From: Numida meleagris
Taxonomy: Eukaryota > Chordata > Aves > Galliformes > Numididae
DNA length: 64,000 nucleotides
Reading direction: 5' to 3'
Assembly (NCBI RefSeq): GCF_002078875.1
Contig: NC_034414.1
Span: 30,264,450-30,328,449, forward strand
Shown here: positions 50,489 to 63,700 of the stretch, piece after piece
Layout of the letters: each line of letters opens with the position of its first letter
Numbering within the stretch: the first letter of the stretch is position 1
Notes under the pieces: model-generated
The model's input: the letters and a program-made list of their open reading frames with translations, nothing else
Databases searched by the model: none
What the model was told of the DNA's origin: nothing
Program-made: the position numbers and the translations under genes

Positions 50489-51063
50489 GTGTATTAGAAG
50501 AGGCGTGGTTAGTAGGTCGAGAGAGGTTCTCCTCCACCTCTACTCTGCCCTGGTGAGACTGCATCTGGAGTATTGTGTCCAGTTGTGGTCCCCTCAGTTC
50601 AAGAAGGACAGGGGACTGCTTGAGAGAGTCCAGTGCAGAGCCACAAAGATGACTAAGGGAGTGGAGCATCTCCCTTATGAGGAACGGCTGAGGGTCTCTT
50701 TAACTTGGAGGAGACTGAGAGGTGACCTCATTAATATTTATAAATATGTAAAGGGTGAGTGTCAGGAGGATGGAACCAGGCTCTTCTCAGTGACATCCAG
50801 TGATAGGACAAAGAGCAATGGGTGCAAGCTAGAATATAAGAAGATCCACGTAAATATGAGAAAAAAATTCTTCATGTTAAGGGTAACAGAACACTGGAAC
50901 AGGCTGCCCAGAGAGGTTGTGGGGTCTCCTTCTCTGGAGGCATTCAAAACCTGCCTGGTTGCATTCCTGTGTGACCCAATCTAGGTGTTCCTGCTCCAGC
51001 AGGGGGATTGGACTAGCTGATCTTTTGAGGTCCCTTCTAATCCCTGATATTCTGTGATTCTGT
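50489..51063 (+). mobile_element. CR1 LINE, 5'-truncated, with open C-terminal ORF2 frame
   Basis: The element begins within ORF2 ([20 protein letters not shown]) and ends at the repeat ATTCTGTGATTCTGT at 51063. The frame 50484-50984 (166 codons) stays open through the whole C-terminal portion: [65 protein letters not shown] and the closing [13 protein letters not shown]. Its 3' tail (CTAGGTGTTCCTGCTCCAGC, GATTGGACTAGCTGATC) differs from the copies at 25.7 and 31.8 kb, so it is another subfamily. The reverse transcriptase active site is not included. The start ATG lies in flanking DNA and is probably accidental. Confidence 0.95.
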
Positions 51064-52708
51064 AAATGTTTTGCGCTATTGAGCTGGATGTGACCCTTTC
51101 TGGACATTTCTACAGCTGTGTTACTATAGTTCTTGCAGCGTGCTGCTTTGGAGTAGATCTCTATGATAGTATGATCTTCATTAGTTTGTCCCTGGCCAGT
51201 TTAGAGTGAGTGCAGATCTGCTGGAATGTGTGAAGAGGTAGATATGCATTTTTCAAAGTTGTCACTCAAGCAGCATCATCAAAAATGTCAGTCTTCATAC
51301 TGCAAAAACAGTCAGTCTTGTGAAAGTGGAACTGTGCTCAGCAGATGGTATTAAGTGTATTTATTTCTCAGAGCCAACAATCTTCTTAACTCCCAAATCA
51401 TATTAAATCTGAGATTAAATCAGTGCAATCTCCACACAGAAACACTTTCAAACATGCTGGTATGTGGCACTCTAGTAGTTCTGCAGACTGTGGAAACAAG
51501 CTACATGGCTTTGATTTTTGGATTTAGAAAACTGGGCGGAGCTATTTCAGCTTGGCTGCTCTTTCTGGTGAGCTGAGCTCATCTGTTTCGGTTCTGTGCA
51601 GTAGGTAAGAGAATGCCCTGCCTAAGTATCTTGTGAATTAATTGATATATAGTTCTGTTTTCTCTCTATTTATGTCACTTCTACCACAAAGAAAAATGTA
51701 TGAAGCTATACACAAAGTCAATTTCCGGATATATCCCCAACAGCTGATGTTGTTTTAACAGAAGCTTTCAGTTAAGTATTGTCTAAAAAAAAAAAAGTCA
51801 GTTTTCCTTTCTTTAAACTAGAACTCTAAAAATTTAAAAAGCATTAGGAATTCTGATTGAAATCAGCAAACGTAATTCTAAGATAAGGGTAATAGAGTGA
51901 CTTAAGTCAATTCATGCTGGTCAGTAACACATAAATATATTGCTAAGCGGTCAGAATGAATTTTGACTTGAAACATAGAACTTTACTTTTCACTTAATAT
52001 ATATATTTTTAAATTACTTTGTAATTTCTATACCCTTGCTATCTAGGGCTTCTAAGCTTTGATATATTTGGGTAAAAATGTTATAGTTAATAACATAATA
52101 ACGAGAAGTAGTTTGTGTAAAGTTGCTGTAGCAAGAGTTCATGTCAGTGCTTTTTCAGCCTGATGATGTCTCTACTTGTGTGTATCCGTAATTAAATATT
52201 TTGAATGTCTTCAGTAGTTGTTTCCTACTGTACTATATATTGATACTATAATTCTCAAATTCTGTATGCCTATACATATTTACAAAAAATGCATTGCCTT
52301 CTGTTCAGTTCTATTGATTTTTTTCTTTCAGTTGCTTTTTATTTTTAGCAAGCTCTCATTGTGGAGTTGACTGAGGTTATGACCCAAAGGTTTCCTCTAG
52401 TATTAGCTTTGTCCTTAAGTAACCTCTCATGAGTATAATGATGCATCTAATAGGCCTGTCACTTGGGAACAAAGGGTATTAGCTGGTTAGGCAACAATAT
52501 TGTGTTAGAAGAGTTTGCCAGCACTGCTTCAAGTGAAATTTTTCAGCATGATTTTCCTTAACCAACTTGGATCAGTAGCTAAGTCATGTTAGAAATAAAG
52601 AGGTATATGCCTCACTTATAAGTGTATTTTATCTAGGTTTTCCCTTTACTAGCTCCCATTTGCAGTAACAGCCATCTTCTCCAAACACAATGGTGCTTTA
52701 AATTTAGT
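51064..52708. other. Unique AT-rich non-coding DNA
   Basis: No gene seen. An A run lies at about 51786-51796 and an AT-rich patch near 51990-52020. Confidence 0.7.
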
Positions 52709-52910
52709 CATAGAATATCTTGAGGTGGGAGGGACTCAAAGTGTCACTGAATCCAACTCCTGGCTTCTATGCATGACCACCCAGAATTCAAACTATATTT
52801 CAGAGATAATTGTCCAAATATTGCTTAAACTCCAGCAGGCTTGGTGCTATGACCACTGCACTGGGGAGCCTGTTCCACTGCCCAACTACCCTCTAGGTAA
52901 AGAAGCTTGA
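52709..52910 (-). mobile_element. CR1 LINE 3' fragment (first of a mixed-orientation cluster)
   Basis: CATAGAATATCTTGAGGTGG at the left edge is the inverted CR1 terminus. GGGAGCCTGTTCCACTGCCC and the following CTAGGTAAAGAAGC match the C-terminal ORF2 DNA. It is diverged and about 200 bp long, with no useful frame. Confidence 0.85.
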
Positions 52911-52990
52911 ATTTGCTCATGTGGTTTGGGATGTAACTTAGAGATTAAGTATTTAATGTAGGATAATAATTCTTCGTGAAGAAACTAACA

Positions 52991-53250
52991 GATCAATAGG
53001 ACAAGAGAGAAAGGCCTCAAGTTGTGCCAAGAAAGTTTCAGATTGGATATTAGGAAAAGTTTCTTCTCAGAGCGGTTAGACGTTGGAACAGGTTGCCCAG
53101 GGAAGTGGTGTAGTTGCTGTCACTGGAGGTGTTTAACGAAAGGGTAGATGTAGTACTTAGGGACAGGATTTAGGGGGCAATACTGGTGGCAGGTGGATGT
53201 GTGGACTGGATAACTTAGAGGTCTTTTCCAACCTTAATGATTCTATGATG
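52991..53250 (+). mobile_element. CR1 LINE 3' fragment, opposite orientation
   Basis: ATAGGACAAGAGAGAAAGGC through GAACAGGTTGCCCAGGGA matches C-terminal ORF2 DNA. The copy closes with CTTTTCCAACCTTAATGATT and CTATGATG, the CR1 end. It lies head-to-head with the preceding fragment, 80 bp away. Both copies keep their 3' ends, so this is two insertions rather than one internally inverted insertion. Confidence 0.9.
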
Positions 53251-53300
53251 TAAGTGTTCACAGTGACCCAGGTGCTTCCCTACCACTGCTTTTCCTGAAG

Positions 53301-53865
53301 ATTCATAGCATGGCTGAGTTTGGAAGGGACCTTGAAAGATTTGTTTTGTCCAACCCCTGCTGCTTGAGGGAAGGTGAATTCAGGCAGCATGCTCAGATTT
53401 GTGTCCAGTTTGTGAGTATGTTCAAAGATGGAAAGTCCATCTATCCCCAGACAACTTGTTCTAGTGTTTGGAAACTATCAGAGTAAAAAGCCTTTTCTTA
53501 TGTGTAAGTGGAACTTGCTGTATTTCAATTCGTGACCTGTCACTATGGTTCTGTTGTCATGACACCCCCATGAGGTATTTAAGCATGTTCTTTTCCAGGC
53601 TGAGCAGTCCCAGTTCTCTCAGCCTCTCCTTGTACGAGAGATTATCCCGCCCCTCAGTAATCGTCATGGCCCTTTGCTGGACTCGCTCCCATGTGTCCTT
53701 ATTCTTCTTATAGTGGACTCGGCATTCCTGCTATGGAGTGCTGAATAGAAGGGAAGGGTCAGCTCCTTTGATGTGCAGCAATTACTTTTCCTACTGCAGC
53801 CAAAGACATTGATAGCTTTTACTGCAAGGGAACATTTCTGAGTTCTGCTCAAAGTGTTGAGTGTG
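53301..53865 (-). mobile_element. CR1 LINE fragment, diverged
   Basis: ATTCATAGCATGGCTGAGTT at 53301 is the inverted CR1 terminus. The copy then runs through recognisable C-terminal ORF2 DNA (GCTGAGCAGTCCCAGTTCTC, CCCTTTGCTGGACTCGCTCC) to about 53865. No long frame is open on the minus strand: the piece at 53664-53852 is 62 codons. It lies 50 bp from the end of the plus-strand fragment, so the two 3' ends face each other. Confidence 0.88.
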
Positions 53866-55845
53866 AAAGTTTTGAAAGTCTACTAAACTAATTTACTGGA
53901 AGTTTTTGAGTAGCTTATTTTGCTGAAGAACACAAGGATGTCCCCAGATTTTTTTTGCTGGTATTAGGTGAATTTTAAAAGTGCATTTATGTATGATTTA
54001 GTTCTTCCTTTATTTTTTAAAGGACAACTACTCATGCCTTGATTTGGCTACTCTAGTGACTATCTAACAATCCACCACTGGAATCACTACGATATTTTCT
54101 GTCCTTGTGTGTAGAAAACAAGAGGAGGAACACTCAACATATTCCACATTGTGCCTGTTTGTGGAAAATCAAATGGCCTTTGATCACCATCTGTCATTGA
54201 CCCTTACTTCTCTCTTCTTTTTTCTCAGAGATGAGACTATAGAAGCAAGCCTAGTTCTACGCTTGCAGTGTTCAAAACCATTTGAGTACGTCAAATTGAG
54301 ACACATTTTAGTACTAGTTGCATGCCAATTTGCTTTTTAAAGTATTCAATTATTTAAACAATTGTTGTTTTGTCTCTATGTGCCTCAGTTTTTCATCTAT
54401 AAGATGTAGGTAAGTGTATGTTACTACTACAGATGACAAATATCCTGATGAGTGATATGTACAGATATGATAACAACCATAAGCTTAATAAAAATTGAAT
54501 TATTTTCTTCTGATGAGGATATGACTTGTTTGTCCTCACCTGCGAGTTTCATCTCCTGGTGATTTTGTGGGGGACCGGCAGAGAAGGGTAGATTGCTTGC
54601 TTTTATGGAGGAGCAAATCAGCAACTGTGAAAAGAAGCTTTTAACAAAATGGAGAACCTTTTCCATTTGTTCTCATACTCCATATTTTTCTGAAACTAAA
54701 ACTTACTCTAAATACTACTGTAGTGCCAGGGTTTAATCTCATTCCTTAATCTCTCTAGTGGGTTTAAATATTTTCTAATTAAATGTGTCCAAAGTTTTCC
54801 CTCAGGGCAAACTGAGGAGGATCTTCAGGGCCTAAGCCATTATTTTGTATTGATATCTTTAAAATCTGGTGAGGGTACTCTGCTCTTAAATGCATATTTG
54901 TTTTCATATACTAATACCATATAAGGGCTTGTCTATAATAATATATTTTTAGACTATCTGGCTTATCATTTTTAATATTTAAAGCAACTAATTCATTTAC
55001 AATATGGTGTAACCCCTTCACCAAGTGCCCAAACTATGTGGAAAAGCCTTAGGATTCTATTAGGAAGGATTTAGGTCCATGCAGCCCCTGCTAATTTTAG
55101 TAGTAGGGATGGCTCCTCAGCTCCTTGCAAAATCAGGCTCAGTGGGTCTTCTCTAAAGTTGACTGAAGTCCATTATTGATCCCTGAAACAGGAAGTCTAG
55201 CTGCTTATCCTGCAACAATTAAAGAGAAATCAGCCTGAAAATTTTGACTTTGTATTGGAATTTGATATATAGTTTGCTTTTCAGAGTAACATTTGTTAAG
55301 AAATGCGAGCAAAAGTTTCTCACTTGTTTTCATTTGTGTATTTTTATTTCTGCATATTCTTTCTGGCTCATATTCTTCCTTCTCTTCTCATTACCTGAAA
55401 TCCTATGCAGGACATCTTGTGACATTTTTAGAGTATTTTATCTTTAATTTTCATCTTTATTAACCAATTAATATCCTTCTTATGTGCTATTTCTGGACTC
55501 TGCTGTGCTAAAGTGACCATTTTTGAAGAACAGTCTCCTATCTGTGCACATTTTTTATAGTTTGTGGTCCTTTCTTAGTACTTCTATTGATGTATTTTGA
55601 AATTATTGAAATTGTTTTTATTTGTGATACTTAAGAAGAAATAAGGAATGTTTTTCCTGTTGCCCAATAATTGCCCAGGCTGTTTTGCCTAGGAGTTTTA
55701 TTGTTACCAAATTCATGATGTTGAGCTGTCATTATGTTTAGGACCACAAACCTGAGAATGCTTTTGTCAATTTCGAACAAAAAGACTAATTGATTTCCTG
55801 AGGAGGTGCACCTCAAGATATTTGCCATACACAAATTGTTTCCAA
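53866..55845. other. Unique AT-rich non-coding DNA
   Basis: No gene or nameable repeat visible. Confidence 0.7.
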
Positions 55846-56275
55846 AGAATCACAGCATGGCAGGGGTTGAAGGGGGGACCTCAAGAGATTGAGTCCAACA
55901 CCCCTGCTTAAAGCAGATAACCTACAGTAGGTCGCAAAGGTAGACATGCAGCCAGGTCTTGAAAATCTCTGTAGAAGGAGACTCCACTGTCCAAGTTTAG
56001 GCTATTACTCCTTGTCCTATTGCTACGCACCACTGAGAAGAGCCCGGCCTCATCCATTTGCCTCCCACCTCTCTTTAGATATTTATAAACGTTAATCAGA
56101 TCCCCTTTCAACCGTCTTTTTATCAGGCTGTACAGACCCAGGTTACTTAGCCTTTCCTTATATGGGAGATGCTTCAGGCCATTAATAATCTTTGTGGCTC
56201 TCTGCTGGACTCCTTCTAGGAGATCCCTGTCTTTTTTGAACCGGGGAGCCCAGAACTAGACACAGTAGTCCACAG
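55846..56275 (-). mobile_element. CR1 LINE, 5'-truncated with internal deletion
   Basis: AGAATCACAGCATGGCAGGG at 55846 is the inverted CR1 end. Minus-strand ORF2 text includes MKGDLINVYKYLKRGGRQMD and EAGLFSVVRSNRTRSN (frame 56111 down to 55908). Compared with the other copies, the stretch that should encode the RKxFF...EHWNRLPRE region is missing: the frame passes from SNSLNLDSGVS directly to text near the 3' end, around 55985-56005. The 5' limit near 56275 is approximate. Confidence 0.92.
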
Positions 56276-57664
56276 TAGTTTTACCTGAGTGTGTAAGGTA
56301 ATTGCTCAGCAAAATGAGTTTGTTCATTTCTCATGTTCTTCAATCATTCTTTTTATTATTATTCTGAGTTAGGTTGGAATTGGGTTCAGAACTACAAGGT
56401 ATTAAGTAAGAAACTGCTTCAATAATATAGTAGGCAAAACTTGAGTAGTTGCCACATCCTCTGCTAATTAAGATTGTGGAAAATGCTTGTCATTGAAACT
56501 GTTAATTATGTTCATTTTCTAATGTGCTGTAACTCCCGGATGAAGAATGGCTCCAGTGAAACCTAGGAGAATTTGTCTTCATTTGAAGTCACTGTCATAA
56601 TTTTCTAATGAAACTGAATGCTAGGAGAAAACTCAGTTTTCTTCTCAAATTGGAAAACTGGAGCCAAAGGCAAATGAATGCCTTCGTATCACTCTAGTGT
56701 TCCAAAGGAATCTGAGTACAAATATAAATAAAGGCTTGTGGAGGTTATAAAAATATTAACAATGTACAAAGAAAAACTAAGAAAAAAATCATCAGGTGTA
56801 TTTTTGTGTAAAATGAGGAAACACTGTTCTTTGCTGAAAGCAGTAACTCATTTCAGAACAACCAAAATCTAAGTAAGAATGGAAATACATACCTTCTCGA
56901 GAGCTAGATAGGGGAAAATAAAAGCAAAATTCAGGACTCTTGGACAGAATTCTCCAGTTTCATCTTCAATAAGGCAATAGTATTCATTCTTTTATATTAA
57001 CTTATCTATATTCTTAAACCAAAAAAAAAAGCACCTTACAGTATCTAAGTTCTGGAGCCGAATGTCTAAACCAAAGGACCAATATAAGCAAAAGAACAAA
57101 AATGTTATTACTAAACAATTTAAATTAAAATATAAGGCTCTTCTATTAAAAATTTAAATTCATAATTTCTTCAATAACCAATGACTTGATTGCTTTCTGA
57201 AGCTTTTATTGTCTAATATGAAACTTTTAAAATTTAATTTAAATCACAGAATGACATAAATCTCTGCACAGATATCCAGAAAGACTAGATTATGTTCAGT
57301 GTGCACATCAGGCCAGGATTATTTTCTGAGAGAAATTTTGTATTTAGGGGAGAAGTAGAAAGCATTTTTGTGGCATGCTGATGTTTGGAAAACAATGGTT
57401 GTTTAGAACTGCTCAGAGGACTGGAATGTCACAAGTAGTCTGAGAGAAAATGGATTTGTTGGCAGAAGGCAGATAAAGTGGTAAAATCCATGAACTAGAT
57501 GCAGTTTGTGACACAGCCTTCTGATTTATCCTGTATCTGCTACTACCATACATGTGGATTTGACTTATGTGCAACAATATTTATGTCTCTATAGGCTGTA
57601 GACTTCTCATGTCCAGTAGCCACACAGTAAATTCTTCTTGCAATCTCAGTGCATCTAGAAAAGA

Positions 57665-57702
<38 letters not shown>

Positions 57703-60700
57703 CCTCTCTGGCCAAATTATGAATTGTCAGTAAACTTGATTTGCAGAATGCTTTTTCAATGTGTTTTTCCAACTTGCACATGATGAAAAGCTGTGGTTTT
57801 TGAAATGAATAATATACAAGATGGCTTTAGTTCTAGCAGCACTGGAAGTTCCAGCCTGCAGGATTCTTGGTAGGGCTTCAGTGAATGATCTTATTGAAAA
57901 TAGATCAGTTCCATAAACCTAAATTTGGAAATAGGAAGAATAATACTAAGTGCAACCAGATTGCGAAAGTAAAAATCCAACCACAGTTACATCAGGAAAG
58001 CACTGGACAAGTGTCATTTGTTTTTCACTTGAGGGTCCAAAACTTCAGGGTCCTTATCTGTTTCAGAAAAATTCTTGTCTTTGAAACCAGAAAGCTGCTG
58101 ATAAGAGAAGTAGATAGGGGCACTTTTCTCTATGGCAAAATATGCAAATAGCTTCTTCAGTTACCCAGCTGGAATGATACTTTGTGTAAAGTGTAAGATT
58201 GCTTTGTTGTTTGATAGCCTTTTCTTTCTGATACTTCTAAATGTGACTGAATTTAAGGCTCAAAATAATATCCAGGAACTGTGATGTTATCTTGGGAGGA
58301 GCACAAAGATGTCTTGCTCTGAGTCTTGGAAGATGGGGGGGAAAAAAACTTCTCAGCTTGCTCTGCTAAGCTAATCAACATCAGCCACGTCAGAGTGGAT
58401 GATTGAGTGTTGCAGAACATGAATCTATGTATCCTGGTCTCTGGGGATATTTAACTTGTATTTGCTGTCTTGGAAAGGGCCTATCTGTGTCAACTTCTTT
58501 ACCAGTCCCTTCTTCATGCAGCTGGTGTGCTCGAAGAAATTATACTGCTATAGAGAACCAGACGACATCGTTATCTTGCTTGAGTATCTAGTCTTTCTCA
58601 TTAGGTAATAAATAGAAATGGGCATCTATGAGGCATGTGGTAACGAAGAAACAAATGATTCAGTATGAGCCCTGCTGTGAAGCAGAGTGGGGCTTTTGCT
58701 GCTGTTGCCTCAGGGGCTGGTGACTCTTGAGTTCCTTCAGAGCTGAAGAAATGTCAGCATGGCTCATGGAAAGCCTCTTCCCTGCTCTGCAGAACACATA
58801 CCTGGGTTATAGGCCTTTGGGCAGAATTGCTAACACCTCAGGCCTTCTCTTTAATTTGGTTCATTCAGCTTTTATGGCTGTGCTCCTTTGGGACATCACC
58901 ATCAGTATTTTGCAACTCTAAGCACGTTAATGGACCAGTGATGCTGCTCACTGTGCAAAATTCTGACTGGGGTAGGAACTGGAGCCAGGTTTAGGTCCAC
59001 ATGAAGTGACACTAATTTTTTTTTGAACCTCTATATTCCTAGGAACATCTCCTTAAGTTACGCTAAAGATCAGTTTGGATCAAATCTTTATCTTTGGAAA
59101 GCTTTGGAACTGTAACAAAAACAGTTCTTTCACTTCTAGGGTAGAAGTTATTCAAGCTATTTCTTTCCAAAGTGAGTTTGAGAATCTCTTTTTAGAAATG
59201 AAAGGTTTTCTCTTCTATCACCACAAATAAATGCATTTTTGCACCAATGACTGATGATGCCTGTCACAGCTCAAGACAGTAAACTTAGAGGTAAAAACAC
59301 TGGTCTGTACTGGATTTCAGCAGCCTCCCTTCAGATTCGTGTTTAATAGGTGAAATCTACTGACCCTGACAGAACTGCTTGATGGCACTGTGGAGAATGT
59401 TATAAGACATGTAGAATGTGAAAGAACTCTTGGAAGTGTAATTTATTTGGACTTGATTTGGAGGGAAAAGGATACACAGCTAGAACAGAGTTGAGGATCC
59501 AGAGCTCAATTAAAAATTTTTCTACTGTGTTTTGTATATGCTATAGGATAGCTTTTTTTTTTTTTTTTTTTAAACTTCAGCAAAGGAAAGCAGCAACAAA
59601 TAAAAAGATTGCTGAGAAATAAAGATTAAATATACCGGCAAGAACTGAATTGAATTGTAACTGCTAACAGTAATAGGAACTAGTTTATTCCTGAAAAAAA
59701 AAAACCATCTCTGCAGAAGTTTACTGAAACATTAATAACAAAAAAGGCTTTTGTTTGTTTTGCATGAAGAAAAAATTCTGCAGAAATCAGGATCCTTTTT
59801 CCTCATCTCTCCCCATCATTGAAGATCTCTTCAATAGTTTGAAAGGCTATTTTTTTTTTTATATATGAATAAACACACAGTCTATTTTGGTGCACTTTTG
59901 AGGGAACATTTGGCTGAAGAGTTGCAGTTCTTTAAGGTGATACTGGAATTTCCAGAAATGCAACCACAATCTCACCACAGAAGCCATGAGCAATTCCACT
60001 TTTTTTCACTTTTCCTTTTACCCTTATTTTTTGAGGCTGAGGTACAGAAGGAAAAAAGCACCCCAAACTCTTTCCTCTGATAAAAGCACAAAGACAAAAC
60101 ATGGAGATCTAGATAAAGAGAGAGAAAAAACGTGGCTAGGGGATTATTATTGCTGATAATAACATCATTGTCAGTAACTGAAGGGGAATTACTACTACAA
60201 TTTTCTTTTGAATTACTGTCAAAAAGTAGGTAAGTTGGCTAGAAGAATAAGTAACCATGCCTTTAACACCTTTTGGCTCTGATCTTTTTCAGCCACCTAA
60301 CATCTGAAAAACAGCTACATTTTTCTAATAAATGAAAGGCCCTGCTTTACCTTTCAGTTGTGATAGTACAAAACTTTTGAAGCCTTAAGGAATTGTCTTG
60401 GGGTGAACCAAAAGCTAATGAGTCCAAGTTCTATGATTTCAGAAGAAAATGCTTAGACACAGATATTTCAGACACGCTAGGCTTTTGAAAAGCCTCCTGA
60501 TAGGTACTACCAACATTTATGACTTGTGGGATTCTAGGTATTCAGCTGTTATTGCAAACTGCCTTCTCTGCATTCATTAGGTTACCACCATTTGCCCTTC
60601 TGCGACTGTTGCAGTTTCAAAGGTTTTTCCCGATGTACATGGTTGTTAGGTGGGAAGGAGAAACAGCTGCCACAGTTCTTATGCTATCAGTTTACTTCTG

Positions 60701-63700
60701 GCTGCTGTAGGCAACTGCTTTGTTTCTTCAGCTGGTTTGTTTACTTTATAGAATTTCTGATGCTTTGTCTCCTGGTGCTTTTGCTGTCCTTGGAGATGTG
60801 CCTTTTCATGCCAGCTGACCATAGCAGCTCCTCCTGCTCTGGATGTACGTACTAAGCCTGAATTATTTCAAGGCTAGAAGAGAAGTGTTTAAGGTCTTTA
60901 AATACTTTAGATAGTTGTGAAGCCATCCTGGAATTCAGATTACATGATCACCAATTGGTCATTATTCACCTAGAAATGCAAGATTTGCATCAGGTAGGAC
61001 AACAACAGTCAAGGTCTAATCTCTTCTTCCTCTTTGTTGGCTAAAATTGCCTGTGGAACTGCATCTGCCACAACAGATTGTAATTATCAGTTCCCATGAT
61101 TAATGGTGTTCTTGTGAGTGAAATAGACTCTGATGATGCTTGGAGGCAGAACAAACAATGCCAAAAAGGAAAAATGGGAGACTGAAGACAGAGATGACAA
61201 CATCTACAAAACCTTTTTTAAAAAAGTTCTTCCTTTATGTTTAGAACCAAAACTGACTGGAAAAACAAACAAAAAAACCAAACTACTCTGCTTAGCATTT
61301 TGCAATATTGTGGCATTGGGAAAATCCACCTTTACAATGCTCCTGGAAAAGGCAAAATGGAAGGGAACTGTTGGTGATGCACTAGTGCCCAAGGTGCTGC
61401 CCATGCTGGGAGCCACAGAGGGTGGCTGGGAGCATGATGGTCCCACCAGGGAGCTGGGTGGGGTGAGGTCTGGGCCTGCAGGAAAGTTTCTCATGTCTGG
61501 GCTCCTCTGTAAGTGGTTGTGTCAATCCTGATAGGACTACACCTGTAACAAAAGTTTATACTACTTTTTTTTTTTTAAAAGAGCAATGAAATATGTATTT
61601 AACTCCAGTGTGGCAAAAAGCTTTCTCTTTCAACATGATGTTTTAAAGCTGAAGTGATTGAACAAACGTATTACAAAGAAAAAAAGTGCTGATTGGTTTA
61701 CAGACAATGTTATATCAAAATTTTAGGACACTAAACAAATATATACATATTCGTATAAAACTGCATGTACTTCACTGGTTGAACAGTTCTACTAGGACAT
61801 TTTTAATTGAAAATGTTGCATTGAAGGAGTGAAATCTATGAAAGATACAAGAATTTCTTTAATAAATGATGCATTTTTATCTACTGAAAATGCTAAAATA
61901 CTTGCTTTGTCTTCTCAAAGTTGATGACACTAGTATATCTATTCTTGAAATTTAATATAGAGGAAGCTATCCTGGCTTTTCTGGTACCTGTATGTATAGC
62001 CATTTGTTGTTCCCTTGTCATCACATCAGACTCCAGTCCTTGCTTCACATTTATGGTGCACATAAAATGCCATACCATTCATTGTTCTTGACGCACATGT
62101 GGTTGCACTTCCTTAGAATGAACTGTTTGCTGCTAAAAATGGCTCCTGGCTAATAGATATTATGCAGTAATAACTTACAATTTTATTTAGAAAATAAATC
62201 CTAGTGTTCCAGATTATTATTTTTTTCCTAGCTCATTGCAGGTCCTCGATGTGCTAAAATCAGATTGCTTGAACATCCAGCCTAAGTGCCTATAGTTCAA
62301 GGTTATGTATTTTCTAGGTAATAGAGGTTGATTTATTCCTCCAAATATGGTAAATGCATTCTTAGTATCTGCTAAGAAGCATAACCTTTTCGGTATTGTG
62401 TATTTTTTTGCCACTTTGGATTGTTTGTTCTTTTAATTTTTTATATCTTGTGTCTGGAAAATGTAAAGATAATATAACTTGTAATGCCTCAAGGCCTCAA
62501 AAGATTAACGCTTCAGCTTTGTGTTGTCCTTTATTCTTGCCAGCAAGCACTTGTCCTTCTAAGATTAAACATATATAGATATGCAGATTATTTAATGTTC
62601 AAGGAGTGGTATGACATTTACAAAAACTAGGGAATGCTGGAATTCAGTTTGTCTCTTTATGCATGGACATAAGAATATTCTTTTTAACTGAGAGAACTGT
62701 TTCCCCTAGAAATGGCCTCATTTGCTGTTATATATATATTAAAAAACAACAAACAAACAAAAAAAAAACGCTAGCCTTCGTTTAAGGAGAGCATTATTTT
62801 TCACTCATTCCTTGTACTTGAATGTATGGCGAAAACCCATCGTCTATTCTGGTCCCAGTCCTTGCTTGTTCTCTTCTATTTAGCTTGTTCTGGTGAGATA
62901 GCATCTCCTTCTGAACCATGCAGATCACTTCAGTCTCATTCTCAGGCTCTTTCTGTGGCTTTTTCAGCCCATTTTATTGCTGACCCTTCCTGCCAGTTGG
63001 ATACAGATTACACAGTGTCTGCACTTGTTGTGGTGTAAGATCCCACCAGGGTTGAAGATGTTCACAGCATTAGGAAGAGAGCGCTATGCCTGGGAGTGTG
63101 CTTGCTAAGCTGTGCATTTCCATAGGGAAATGTGAACTGTAGATTTCTGCAAGCTGTCGCTAACTGATCAAAAGTTGTTTCAAGTGAAATGGAAGTGCCT
63201 CTCTTGCACTGCTGTTTTTCAGACTGTAGGAGGTTCTGAATCTGTTTTTACAAAGAGAAGAAAACTTCAAAGCTCTAAAAGAATGCAGAAGTTGATAATG
63301 ACTGCAGGGAGGTAGAGAACAATTCCCTGACTAGGAAAACAGACAAAATAAAAAGCCTGTTATTTTTATTTCCTGAAACATGTGGATGAAAGATACCAAA
63401 ACTTCTGGAATTACCACTGTTCAAGTGCTTTAGGAGGTGTCTTAAAAGAGCTTGAAATGTCTGGTGCCCTGCTTTTAACAACCGTAGTTCATGACAGCTG
63501 TCTTTGAGATGTTGCTCAGTGTTTTACTGCCGGGCCTCTTGGTCACATATGTATGCTTGGCTCTCTGAGTGTTACAGATCAAGGGCAAAGTGCCATGCAA
63601 CAGTTTTAGATTTAGCAATTCCCAAAAACAGCCGCCTGTTGATGAGGTATCTAGCATAATATGGTACTTTGTCACTTAATAGAGTAATTTAAAAAAAGAT

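Noticed and set aside
61133..61531. A 132-codon frame with a Lys-rich start, GC-rich end and donor-like site
   Set aside because: The frame crosses an A-rich stretch and a GC-rich stretch with no shared domain. The donor-like CTGTAAGT alone is weak evidence of an exon.
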